A stretch of 64,000 bases of DNA from Whalleya microplaca. Taxonomy: Eukaryota; Ascomycota; Sordariomycetes; Xylariales; Xylariaceae. The stretch's first letter is position 1. The number at the start of each line of letters is the position of its first letter. Location: assembly GCA_022497155.1 (NCBI GenBank), contig MU385711.1:124001-188000 (forward strand), read 5' to 3'. Under the pieces are notes generated by a model. That model did not search any database and was not told the DNA's origin. It saw nothing but the letters and a program-made list of their open reading frames with translations. The position numbers were made by a program, and so were the translations under genes. Shown here one piece after another: positions 12,622 to 22,737 of the stretch.

Positions 12622-14742
12622 TCAACCTGTGCTCATATTTTCAACATCATCTTTCCGAAGCACCTGCACCCTTCCAGTATTCCTGCACCTCGCAACCACA
12701 ACCTCAGGGTTCTCCTTCAACACAGCCTTCACAGCATGATCATCTCTCGATTCGGGACTCGCTTGCAAAAGCTCGACCGACTCCTCAGAAATAAGTTGCG
12801 AAACTGTATGCCAGAAGTGTCCTTGCTTTGAGAACCGCGTGCGCACGAGAAATAGCGAGGAGACGGTGATGACACATACGATGTTGAGACACACTATTCC
12901 CGTAACTATGGCAAATCCTGTCCAACGAACAGGAACAGTTGTGGAGACTGACGTAGTGATGCTCACGTTCTCTGGGACGTCTAGCATTGCTAAATTGGCG
13001 TAGTGTAATGTCTGTGCCATGATGCTGAATATTGCTTGGATAGCTAGCGCAGGATGATCGGTTTCATTTAGAGTGTCTTGAAAGACTAATGGGTAATCTA
13101 GATAGGGGCTAATGGACGGCTTGCCGTAACTGGCGCCGTCGCCGTTGATTGTGATACCTGCTGGTGGTTCTGGGATGCCGAAGATTCCCGAGCCTATTGC
13201 GCCGTCTAAATAATGAAGTAGCCTCGAATTCGTTGTCGTGTCGCGGATTTCATTGACCGTGAAGAGGGATCGAGCTGATGCATTAGTCGCACTGGGGTTC
13301 ACACCGAGCAATGTACGAGCAGCCCGTGTATCCACGCTTCGGGTCCTGGGATCGAAGGGGACAGTAGGTTCAACTGTGTCATGCGAGATCGACATGTCAA
13401 CCTGAGATGACTCCCATAAGTGCTCAGAGAAACACAAGGATACATCAAAGTTGATGCCATCCCCAAGATGCCATCGAGCCCACTCGCCCTCACGGGCGGG
13501 GTTACTTGGAATCGTGCTGGCGTTGTTCACAAACTTCCAATCATTGAATGATCCATTAGTTCGAGTAACCAGTGATATCATGGAATGAGGAGTGACTGGA
13601 CTATCACGGCCATCACTGAAGAAGGTAAAATTATCTGAATCGACAACATTAGTCAGATCCGGAAGACATATATAGGTTCCTAGCCGTCCAGGTAATCCAG
13701 CTGTGGGTATAGTGCAATTGAATTTGGTGGGCAGACAGGTTCCATCTGCACAGAGAGGTGGTATACTAAGACCTGCATTTCCTAGAGTAGCTTCGTACGA
13801 GATATTGCCAACCATGGTCAGAACATAGGGTAATGGCAGTGCACCCGGGTCCATCGCTTGGAACTCCCCGCTGAACACAGGGGGCGCACAAGCTACCCTT
13901 GAGTTGATCCCGTAGGCACTACCACGGTAATGGCGGAGTTTGGCTCGGTTGTCATGAAACAGGGGGAGAAAGAGCCTCTTTATGTTGCCAGTATCGCTGA
14001 AGCCCTGGGCGGTTGGCTCCACACTGATTCCGGAGGAGATCTCGCCAAAAGGGGCGTAATCCGTTGGGCGTATACCCCATTGAGAGCTGCTTGGTTGGTA
14101 GAACTGTATTTGATCCGATAATGACGTGTTTAATTGCGTTTGATTTGGGTATCCGGTTATTGAAGAGACATCCAAGTCAGTGACGAGGATAGTAGAGGCA
14201 AACTGCGTTGCCATGGTTCCGATGAAGAGGACTAGCATTAAGAGAGGCTGTAGGTTCAAGAACTTGCGGATCGAGGACCTGAATATGAGAAAAACCAGTC
14301 TCCAAGGGCCGTCGTTAGCAGCTCGCATCGTGGAAATTTCAGCCACTTGTGAAAGGGGCACACCAGTCGTCTCAAGCATTGTTGCTGCCACCAGACTGGT
14401 ACATATCAATGCCTGAGCACTTGTGCAGAGTTGGATGACAAGCGATAGCAAAGTCACAACCGCTGTGAGCCACCCTTTCAGCGCGACGTAGCGCCATGAC
14501 TCTGGAGCCTGATCACCACTTCCTGGACCTTGTCCACCCCAAAGGACGGCAAGCAACCCGATCATCACAGGCGAGAGAATCGAGCCGCCAATTATGACGA
14601 GGGCGCCGTACCTCCCAATAGACTCTCGAAATCGCCATTTTTCTCTTCTCGGAGCCTTTCGAATAGTCGATGCGAATGTGGGTACTGATTTGATGGATTT
14701 CAGTGTTTCTTTTCTCCAGCCTGATTTGACCATTTTGATCAA
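12622..14742 (-). CDS. Large membrane protein with extracellular domain, unknown function
   Basis: The intronless frame encodes 706 residues; an alternative start is Met4. Three hydrophobic regions lie near residues 44-69, 86-123 and 165-187. A polar domain of about 420 residues follows, with many N-X-S/T sites and cysteines, then a last membrane segment near 608-633 and a 70-residue tail. The segment EISTMRAANDGPW after TM2 is typical of a large uncharacterised fungal membrane family with the same layout. The topology suggests a surface or vacuolar protein with a glycosylated lumenal domain. No catalytic motif or transporter signature was seen, and no function is assigned. Confidence 0.75.
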   Translation of the reverse strand: MIKMVKSGWRKETLKSIKSVPTFASTIRKAPRREKWRFRESIGRYGALVIIGGSILSPVMIGLLAVLWGGQGPGSGDQAPESWRYVALKGWLTAVVTLLSLVIQLCTSAQALICTSLVAATMLETTGVPLSQVAEISTMRAANDGPWRLVFLIFRSSIRKFLNLQPLLMLVLFIGTMATQFASTILVTDLDVSSITGYPNQTQLNTSLSDQIQFYQPSSSQWGIRPTDYAPFGEISSGISVEPTAQGFSDTGNIKRLFLPLFHDNRAKLRHYRGSAYGINSRVACAPPVFSGEFQAMDPGALPLPYVLTMVGNISYEATLGNAGLSIPPLCADGTCLPTKFNCTIPTAGLPGRLGTYICLPDLTNVVDSDNFTFFSDGRDSPVTPHSMISLVTRTNGSFNDWKFVNNASTIPSNPAREGEWARWHLGDGINFDVSLCFSEHLWESSQVDMSISHDTVEPTVPFDPRTRSVDTRAARTLLGVNPSATNASARSLFTVNEIRDTTTNSRLLHYLDGAIGSGIFGIPEPPAGITINGDGASYGKPSISPYLDYPLVFQDTLNETDHPALAIQAIFSIMAQTLHYANLAMLDVPENVSITTSVSTTVPVRWTGFAIVTGIVCLNIVCVITVSSLFLVRTRFSKQGHFWHTVSQLISEESVELLQASPESRDDHAVKAVLKENPEVVVARCRNTGRVQVLRKDDVENMSTG

Positions 14743-16011
14743 GTGCTATGTGTAGGTCGCAGAGGACGAAGGGTGCCAGAAACTAACAAAGGTTTGCCAG
14801 GCTTGAATACTTCGATATAGAACCAGCACCTGCTCTCATCATGCCGACTCGGAGAGACACAGGCCTGATTGCTTATGATATGACGAGCTTGTTGCCAGTA
14901 ACGAGTACTGATGTGATGGTTGTGGTAGGACTTAAGTTACCTATATATCGTTTAACAAATCTCAATTGCCTGGGCATTGGTGCAGGGGGCGTGATAGACT
15001 CATACTGTGTATATAGTATATGCTAATCTGATATACACGTATATTGATCCTTTACCGCCGGGATTGGGGCCTGGAACCGCACTTAGTTAGCATCTATGCA
15101 TTGCTGTGCCATCGGCGGCTAGAAACTCTATGTACTGAATACCATGCAGCCCTGCAATTGTCATCATTAGATCTTGGCTTCGCAGATCACCACTAGCACT
15201 GGACTTTGTCAGCACAGCTCTGTAGGGCTGGTAGGTTAGGTTGATGCATGCATTGAAGGAGAGCAACAAGTAATGCATTTACCTAGATTCAGCTCGTCAG
15301 TTTTCTTATACCCCCCTTTCGATGCTACAGTACTCCGTACTTGGCAATTACTTGCTGAAGTTAAATATAGGCCCACCTCTCAAGTACCGGACATATATGT
15401 ACCCTAGCTATACCTACTCCATAGTATAACATAGGACACCAGGACTAGATAGACCTAGCTCGTCTTTCATCTAAGTCATGTCTAACCTCTGACCTCTGCT
15501 TGAGAATTCTCTTGTATGCTCTTCATAGTATGCGCTAATTGGGTTTCTAATAGTCGGTAGTTGTGTGTTTTATTTGTAGAACACATAGGTAGATAGAGTT
15601 GCAGTCTTCGGCATTATCCGCTCGCTAAGACTAGCCTACTCTAATAAAAGAGGCAGCGTGTTGTGCACGGGATGTACTAGGAGCCAGAGTGTAACCCAAA
15701 GCGCTAAATAAAACCACCTGCAGCGCATGTCCATGCACAGGGGACGCATGGGTTGTAAAACCTCTCTGACTAATAATTATCTCCTCTCAAAGCGGGCTTG
15801 GTAGCTACATACCTCTCTATAATAACGGAATGTTCAAGAACTGAACTTGATTCTTATAGATTACCTAGATACGTTTACTCTTGGGTCTACATACCTATGT
15901 ATATTCCTTTGTTCCATCCCCTCCCGACAAGGTTTAAGAAATGGGGTCGTACACCGTAACTGAATAATCGCTTATCCGTAGATATATTATTAGATAGAGT
16001 ACCTAGTTAAG
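14743..16011. other. Intergenic region, no gene seen
   Basis: The sequence is AT-rich with frequent stops and several TACC-type motifs, including one TACTCCGTA at 15331-15339. It contains the 5' flank of the membrane protein gene. Short open frames (about 60 codons) lack support. Confidence 0.5.
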
Positions 16012-16013
16012 TA

Positions 16014-16360
16014 CGGAGGTGCCTTTCAAAAGAAATGACCATACCGAAACCCCTGCCGGCTGTGTGGCACGTGGGGATCCGATTGCAACAGCTGCAGCTA
16101 TAGGTCCCTGTCACAATATATCTTATTTGATATAGACGGTATCTTATAGTAGCTATTATTCGCTAAACTACTTGTTGTATAACGCGTGTCACACTGTAAT
16201 CTAGCGTCCGATCGCTATAATTATAAGAGGCAGATACCGTGCGCAGCTTTTCTGTCGCACCAGATCGGCATTTCTGGAGCCAGCTGCAGGAGAGATCTGA
16301 CAGGTGGATGACAGCCAGCAGGGGTTGTGGTATGGTCATTTCTTTTGAAAGGCACCTCCG
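16014..16360. mobile_element. 347-bp MITE with terminal inverted repeats and TA duplication
   Basis: The left end (16014-16045) and right end (16329-16360) are perfect 32-bp inverted repeats starting CGGAGGTGCCTTTCAAAAG. A weaker second block (ACCCCTGCYGGCTGT) extends the match to about 50 bp. Direct TA dinucleotides flank it at 16012-16013 and 16361-16362. Size, repeats and TA duplication fit a non-autonomous Tc1/mariner-type MITE. It has no coding capacity; a 71-codon frame across the right end is incidental. Confidence 0.88.
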
Positions 16361-16380
16361 TAACAAAGTGATGGCCAATT

Positions 16381-16468
16381 AGTGCTGCCAGAAATCGAAC
16401 CTACCCACTTCATTAAATCAGCCCAGTATAGACGCATGGCCTCACGTTGACTACGGGTTATCCCGTAG
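16381..16468 (-). other. tRNA-like remnant next to the MITE
   Basis: The minus strand shows an A-box-like TAGTCAACGTG and, 52 bases on, a B-box-like GGTTCGATTTC, followed by GGCAGCAC. Acceptor halves do not pair and the T-stem has a mismatch, so this is not a working tRNA. It may be a decayed tRNA or the head of a SINE. The hairpin CTACGGG-TTAT-CCCGTAG sits at 16451-16468. Confidence 0.2.
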
Positions 16469-17514
16469 GGTTTCAATTCACCGCGTATAGAACAAAAACC
16501 TGGTTCCAATGGATTAGCACTGCTATAACGTACCGTTCTAACAATCCACCTCAGTTTTGAAGAGTCGCTAGAGATGACACAATGGGCTTAGGAGGTGCAT
16601 TGCAACCTGTGTCCTATAACGACCTATTGGGACAATTTCGTCACGTATTTCGGCAGTAAACTATTAGCCGCCCTCTGCTTGTGTACGTTGATTTCTTTCT
16701 TCTTCTTTCTCTCACTCTCCCTCTCCCTATCATGTTAATTTTTGTTTTCAAATTCTTGTGATACCTGTTTTCCCCTTTAAGTCTAACATGCTCAAAGGCT
16801 CTTTTGGTAGCTTACTAATTATCACAGTTACAGTGTGTGCAATGATCATTTAGGTGCTGTCGTGATCACTTTAGTTGACTAAGTGCAATTATGTAAAGGT
16901 CTAAGATCTAAAGGATTCCTAACAACTTAGAAGATCCCTTGAGGCATTATATCTAATACTCCTATTATCGTGACACTAACTATTTAAACTTGACTTGACA
17001 TATTGTACTGGCTGAGTATTCCCATAGTACGATATGATGGAGATGTCTCTCGTATCACTCCTGTATGTGGAACGATTCATGTTAGAGTTGCCGCGCTTAG
17101 GCTAGGGTAATTTGGATTGGGCCGTTGGCAGGGCCAATTCCGAAGCATGTCGTATTCTTCGAGAAAAATATAGGGAAAGATGCATGTCCCATCAAAACCA
17201 TAGGTCTCGAGGCAGCACAAATATCATGTGGGATAGTCTGATGAAGTATAAAATATTGGGGGAGAAATTAGTCATTGCTTAGTGAGATCTAACATCAGCA
17301 CGTGGATCAATAGTATCTACCTAACATATATAGGTTAGTCAGCCTTTCCCATCAGCCAGACTTGCCAACAAACTGAAGTTCTCTGCTGTTTATTATGATC
17401 TAGAGTGTATTTGGGAGAGGTTTCGGTTCTGACTAAGTGATATTATTGAGTGACTGTGGCCACGGTTCCATTCCCGCCTCTATTATCATCTCAGTTTTTG
17501 TCGCCGCCTCCGTT
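16469..17514. other. Intergenic region with one short transposable element
   Basis: Apart from the element at 16819-16974, I see no gene in this region. A CT-rich run lies near 16690-16730. The last part is the 3' flank of the F-box/ankyrin gene. Confidence 0.5.
16819..16974 (-). mobile_element. Short solo-LTR-like element, copy 2 (inverted)
   Basis: Read on the minus strand, it starts GTCACGATAATAG and ends CTGTGATAA, as in the copy at 6951-7089. It is flanked by direct ACTAA repeats (16814-16818 and 16975-16979). The last 49 bases of the two copies differ at only two positions, both transitions. The middle differs by small indels, so this copy is 156 bp against 139. Confidence 0.75.
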
Positions 17515-19902
17515 TTAATCTTCATCTGAGTCTTCGTACTCATCTTCATCTAGGTTTTCGTGTAGGGGTTCATGTAGGGGCGAGTGGTCAACTTCGTCAT
17601 CAGTTCCATCTTCGGATCCATCCTCAGATGCATCCTCGATGTCATAATAATCATACTCACAACCTTCATCAAGCGTGGCGGCATCCTCTTCGAATACGTG
17701 CCAGAGGCTTTCTTGCTTAGAAAAGTCTCGTGTGGTGGTGGAGAGCCTCTGCTCTGTGAGATGAAGATCAGCCAGCATGTTAAGAATTGGCTCCTTGGGA
17801 TCATAGACATAGTCTACATCTCCATAATCGAACAGCATAGAAGACATAGCCCCCAGTGAACTAAGCTGGAAGGATTGATATCGTTCATCTGCTAGCTCGG
17901 CAGCGTCCTGAGGGCTCCGACCATAGTTATCGTCAAGAATGAGAGCTCCCACAGACAGGAGGGATTCTACTAGTAATTCGTCCAAGGCCCGACATGCGAG
18001 TAAGAGAGGAGTTAACCCTTCATCGGTCTTTGCATTGATATCGGCACCATCCTCTATGAGCTGTTTGACGATGTTGACGCGCCGCAGGCTTTGCGCAGGA
18101 TCTGGATCTTCAACGTCAATGTGACACGCATGATGGAGCGCAGTGTAATTATGGTTATCAACATCATCGACTTTTGCCCCGTGCTTGATGAGAAGACGCA
18201 CACGGCCATGAGCCCCGCTCGCTGCTGCCTTATGGAGGAGGCTTCTTCCAGTAGCGTCCTTCGTGTTGGCGCAGGAACCGTGTTTCAGTAGGGTATCCAT
18301 GAAGAGAAGCACATTGACTTCGAACCCCTGATCGTTGCAATATACGCAGCACTTTTGTCCGAGCGGGGCTCTACAAACAACTTCAATAGGCAGCAATCCC
18401 TTGCTGGGGCCACCAGTAGCCGGTGTTGTGATGTAGGTCTTAGACTGGTCAGACCGGAGTAGACTATAGACCAAGCGCACAATGGCAGGCAGCCAGTCCT
18501 TCGTCCTGTTCTTCTGCTTTCTTCCACCTCGGCACCAGACCCAAGAAAGCATACTAGAGAGGTGTGTTTCACCAAATTTGTTCCTCTGGCGAAATATAAT
18601 ATCTCCTAGACTCTGGATGCAATCGACAGTCTTATTAGCCGAAAACGGCCATGCAACAGTCATCAACAGGAATGAGACAGGATATCCCTTTGCTTCAAAT
18701 CCTGCTCCATGTTCAAGCAGTAGCTGGACCTTTTGCTGAGTAAATTGTCGGCCATATTGAGATATGCCATCAATTAGCATCAAGGACAAGCCATAACCTA
18801 AAGCTGTGCCTCTCTTTTGCCATTTCGTCATGAGAATTGGAGACGCTTCTACTAGTTTGGCTACCGAGAATCGCCGTTGCGTTCTATACTTTGGAAACGA
18901 CGGCCAGCAGCATCTTTGATGAGTGTCCATGCCCATGCGTAAGAAGCGTCTCGTTACACTGACCGGCACAAATGGTTTGAGAGACATCATGAGCATTGAA
19001 GCTCCCCCGCACTTCCTGCAGTGAGGAGAATGAATGGTTCTGTCGATGATGGTAGCTCTGTCATCGATCATATATGCCATGCCCGGCAACGTGAGGACAC
19101 GGTCGAGTAGTTGGTCGAGATTTCTTTCGTCTATGGGTAGGTCTCGATTTAGGAGAAGAAAGCAAATCATGATAATGGGGTCCAGCTCGTTGTTCGTCTC
19201 AAGGTTGATGTGTAAGTGTCGGACAACAAAATCGAAAACATCTAGCCGGCGACATTGGCAAGCAACTTCTAGCAGGTCCTGCGGCACTAGTGATTGAGCA
19301 TCATGTACGTGCGATAGAAGTGTCTCTATAGTGGGAAGGGAGACCCAATCATTCAGCACATTGACGGTGACATCAAGCAACCACTCATTATCAACCCCCG
19401 AGACTAGCAAATTCACAGCATCCGGGCTTCGGACGAAGTAGATAGGCGGGTTGCAGTGGAAATCCATGCACGATGCATGCCACCACCCTGATGTCGTTAT
19501 ATTTGCGCCGCGGGAGATTAGAAACTCGATGGTCTTGATCTGGTCATAATATGCAGCGACGTGCAGTAGCGTGGGAAAGCACTCGGGAGGGCTCAGAAAC
19601 TGAAAATCCATGTCTCCTTCATCACCCTCACCGGAAGTGAGGCGCGGGAACGCATGGTTCACGTTGGTTCCGGCATCCAGAGATGCTTCGAGGATATCAA
19701 GCCGGCCATGTTGACATGCCCAGTAAGAGGCTCGATGTTGCTTTCTCGAATCTGTAGAATGGAGAATTGGGAGTATATGGAAATAGAAATGTTGGCAGGC
19801 TAGGGACCAGTTCTTGATATCATGCAAGGAAAGGTAGCCACAGATATCGACCAGAAGTTCAGACGGTAGTGCCAAAGATCGACTTGGGTTGGGGGCAGCC
19901 AT
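17515..19902 (-). CDS. F-box protein with ankyrin repeats and acidic tail
   Basis: An intronless frame of 795 residues. Residues 8-45 (SLALPSELLVDICGYLSLHD onward) form an F-box, which by family binds Skp1 in an SCF ubiquitin ligase. Ankyrin-type repeats lie at about 59-140 (WACQHGRLDILEASLDAGTN, TLLHVAAYYDQ) and 532-680 (GRSLLHKAAASGAHGRVRLL, YTALHHACH, GLTPLLLACRALD). The region between has diverged repeats and a HCRKCGG cysteine cluster near 294-300. Residues 735-795 are very rich in Asp and Glu. The expected role is substrate recognition for ubiquitination through the ankyrin surface; the substrate is unknown. F-box/ankyrin genes are a large, variable family in filamentous fungi, which fits the accessory setting. 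Confidence 0.85.
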   Translation of the reverse strand: MAAPNPSRSLALPSELLVDICGYLSLHDIKNWSLACQHFYFHILPILHSTDSRKQHRASYWACQHGRLDILEASLDAGTNVNHAFPRLTSGEGDEGDMDFQFLSPPECFPTLLHVAAYYDQIKTIEFLISRGANITTSGWWHASCMDFHCNPPIYFVRSPDAVNLLVSGVDNEWLLDVTVNVLNDWVSLPTIETLLSHVHDAQSLVPQDLLEVACQCRRLDVFDFVVRHLHINLETNNELDPIIMICFLLLNRDLPIDERNLDQLLDRVLTLPGMAYMIDDRATIIDRTIHSPHCRKCGGASMLMMSLKPFVPVSVTRRFLRMGMDTHQRCCWPSFPKYRTQRRFSVAKLVEASPILMTKWQKRGTALGYGLSLMLIDGISQYGRQFTQQKVQLLLEHGAGFEAKGYPVSFLLMTVAWPFSANKTVDCIQSLGDIIFRQRNKFGETHLSSMLSWVWCRGGRKQKNRTKDWLPAIVRLVYSLLRSDQSKTYITTPATGGPSKGLLPIEVVCRAPLGQKCCVYCNDQGFEVNVLLFMDTLLKHGSCANTKDATGRSLLHKAAASGAHGRVRLLIKHGAKVDDVDNHNYTALHHACHIDVEDPDPAQSLRRVNIVKQLIEDGADINAKTDEGLTPLLLACRALDELLVESLLSVGALILDDNYGRSPQDAAELADERYQSFQLSSLGAMSSMLFDYGDVDYVYDPKEPILNMLADLHLTEQRLSTTTRDFSKQESLWHVFEEDAATLDEGCEYDYYDIEDASEDGSEDGTDDEVDHSPLHEPLHENLDEDEYEDSDED

Positions 19903-21059
19903 CCTGCGTAATGACTATTATCAGTACTCGAATATAGATAAGGGAATAAGAAACGATTCTCGTCTTACTTTATAAATAGAATGGCTATCAAGTCGCGCGA
20001 GGAGGGCAGTGGGAGGTATGATGGATGGATGAAGATCTGAAGAAGTGGGAACAGGGAATAAAAGAGTTTATGGAATTTACGGGTACCAAGTAGTTAAATT
20101 GATAGGCCCTGACACGCAAACAATGACTCGAAAACAAATGCCTGACATTGAAGTAAAGCCTAAGGTACTCTAGTAGCTAAATGTATACTTGTAGCAAACC
20201 AGTTAAGATAAATGTATTACTCACAAACATATATGCATCCTACATATAACGAGCATCCTAAACTTTGGTCTAAAATATGGAATATATGAGTTGATATTCT
20301 AATAGAACGTGAAGTTCCTCTATTCACCGAAACAACTTGCCCACTTCGTTGCCATAGAGCCTTCTAAAGCTAACATCTGGTAATTAGATATAAAATACGA
20401 CATCCCTAGAGCGTGCAAGCGCAACTTGATGGATGCCTCCTGATAGCTCTTCGAATTGACCGAATCCAAACTTCCTCATGCACTGCTGGAACATTAAGCG
20501 CTAATAGCAAGTGAACTACGCAACCGATATCCAGTATTACTTCGTTACTTAAGTATTAGATATATTCAATTGAAACGTGTCTTTCGATCATCTCGCGACT
20601 GGTTGAAGTAGTGAATCGCCTCTACCTATCTCTTTCTGCTGGATTACAGAGTTGTCGGTTATACGCCCTGCGTATAGACTCTAGTGATGACACCTACCTA
20701 TCAATCATTACTATCATACCTATTACTTACGCCTATCCCGACATTTTCGAATGGGGGATGATGAACCATTAGATTTGCGGCGATAACCTCCTTGTCCTTC
20801 TAGCCGTTGAAGCATCGATCAATGAACAGCGGGGTCAAACGTTCACGGAGCTGGAGAGTGGAACAGGGGCAGTCGTTCACATACATTGGCTCTATGGTGC
20901 ATGTTCCGCATGCTGAAGCGCAAAGGAGAGAGAAGTTGGTCAAGAGTGGTGCTTCGAGGGCCATCAGTTCGGGAGCTTCCCCAAATGCCTATCGACTCAT
21001 CGCCACACTAACAAAGACTACAGTTCCTTTCTGATAGATTTCCATCTCCTGGTCCGTAC
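19903..21059. other. Intergenic region, weak coding-like fragments only
   Basis: This is the 5' flank of the F-box gene and the 3' flank of the MATE gene. Two minus-strand pieces look somewhat protein-like (about 20390-20490 and 20815-21010), but stops interrupt them and no splice path joins them. I do not annotate them as genes. Confidence 0.45.
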
Positions 21060-22737
21060 TTATGCCTCGTCGCACACGAGTACTTCCCCTGTACTCGGGT
21101 TCGCGGATTCGCTGGTGTTAATTCTATCTAGTGCCCGGTGTACCTCCTTGTCCCAATTACTGAATCCAACAAGGATCCATTCGAGGATTCCAACAAGGTA
21201 TAGAGCAACGCATTGTCCGACTACACACAATTAGTAGTTAGCAATGAAATCTTTTAGCCAATATTGGGGGCTTTAAGTTATGTTTCGAGAGTCTTGAACC
21301 TTAGAAAACTCCAAATAAACGAATGTTGCTCGGGACAATCTCAAATAGAAAAGAACGGGCTCCGGAATACGTACTCCATAGACCTTGCAGACCAAATCCG
21401 TGGAATGCAAGATAAATACCGAACGGAAGAGCACCACAGTAATAACTGATCAGATTTACAAGTGCACCAACCCACTGCCGGCCCATCCCCCTTAATACAC
21501 CACCACAGCTGCCATTTAGCCCATCCGCGATCTGGAATAGGGCCACAAATGGCATGACATCTGCCACCATACGGACCACGCGCTCGTCATCATTGAATAT
21601 CTTCCCGAATACGTCTTTGGTGCCCATAAGGATGGCAAGAATGATCGTCCCAAGGACCATCGACAGGACAGCAGCGCAGTGGGCAGCGCGCGCAGCCTCG
21701 CGAGGCCTCTGCGCTCCGAGGAGGTTGCCTAGCCGAGCAGAGGCGGCGACTCCTAGACCGAAGGGAACCGTGTTGATAATTTGGTCGGCTGTCATGATGA
21801 CGGACTGTGCAGCGAGAGGGATCGTCCCGAGCCTACCGGCTGCTATGGCGACGATCTCAAAGGCCCACCACTCAGTCCCGACATGAATGACGCCTAAGAA
21901 CGCGAGGCGGACGAACGGCCAAAGGTTTGACAGTGCGCGGCGGGGTGCGAGGCCGCCCCAACACTCGTGTCCTCGGATAAATGATGCGTATGCAACAAGG
22001 AGGAGGAAGGACACCCAGTACGAAATCCCCGTCGCAAAAGGAGCGCCGTAGAGGCCCAATCCGAACTGATGAATAAAGAGATAGTTCAGTAAAGCGTTGA
22101 GGGGTGAGGTGATGAGGAGCACATAAGTCCCTGGGCGATATATCTCTTGCGCCTGCAAGAACTTCTTCATTGACTCAAACCATACGTAACCTAAACCTCC
22201 AGGTATCAAAATAAGCAGAAACTTGCCACCCTGGACACAGATGAATTCTTCTTGTCCAAGGGCTCGGAATAGAGGCTCCGAGAACCCCCATATCACAGCC
22301 ACAACAGCATAGAATGTAGTTAAGACCAAAATACCTCGCTGCAACAGAACCCCAAGATCATGTTTATCTTGTGATCCGGTAAAGCTAGTCGATGCAAGCG
22401 TGTCGAGAGCAGTGGTGCCGCCGAGGGCAATCAGCCAGCCCGTGGCCATTGCAAACATGTAGCAAAATGCGGCTGTTGCCAATGCCTCTGGAGATAGTCG
22501 TCCAACAATCAACACAGAAACGGTCTGAAGACTATTTTGAAGCGTGTAAGCTAGGATTACAGGTATGGAGGCTTTGGTTAACAGCCAAATCTCGAACAGC
22601 CACTGTTGATATTGCGGAAATTCGCCCTGAGTTGTAGCTGTCGGTGGCTTCGGGAGTAACGTAGTCGACTCATTTGGTGGATTCTCGGAAGATTCAGACC
22701 CCAATGTCAACGTTGTGGAAGGTAAGTCGTCTACCAT
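21060..22737 (-). CDS. MATE-family multidrug/metabolite efflux transporter, two exons
   Basis: Exons on the minus strand are 22737-21375 and 21220-21060, separated by a 154-bp intron (donor GTACGT, acceptor GTGTAG), giving 507 residues. The join restores the conserved end GLQGLW-IGQCVALYLVGILEW; without it the frame runs into an unrelated tail. I chose the Met at 22737 because the 57 residues upstream in the open frame (from 22908) are not family-like. After a hydrophilic N-terminus come about 12 membrane segments, with MATE motifs such as the ALGGTTALDTLASTSFTG region and AASARLGNLLGA. By family, it is an antiporter exporting organic cations, drugs or metabolites; the substrate is unknown. 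No biosynthetic cluster lies next to it. Confidence 0.88.
21221..21374 (-). other. Intron of the MATE transporter
   Basis: A phase-1 intron with GTACGT donor and a GTGTGTAG acceptor; a CTAAC-type branch sequence (GCTAACTACTAA) lies close before the acceptor. Confidence 0.8.

Noticed and set aside
20390..21010. Minus-strand coding-like fragments between the F-box and MATE genes
   Set aside because: They are interrupted by stops, no consistent splice path joins them, and an equally long opposite frame is open.
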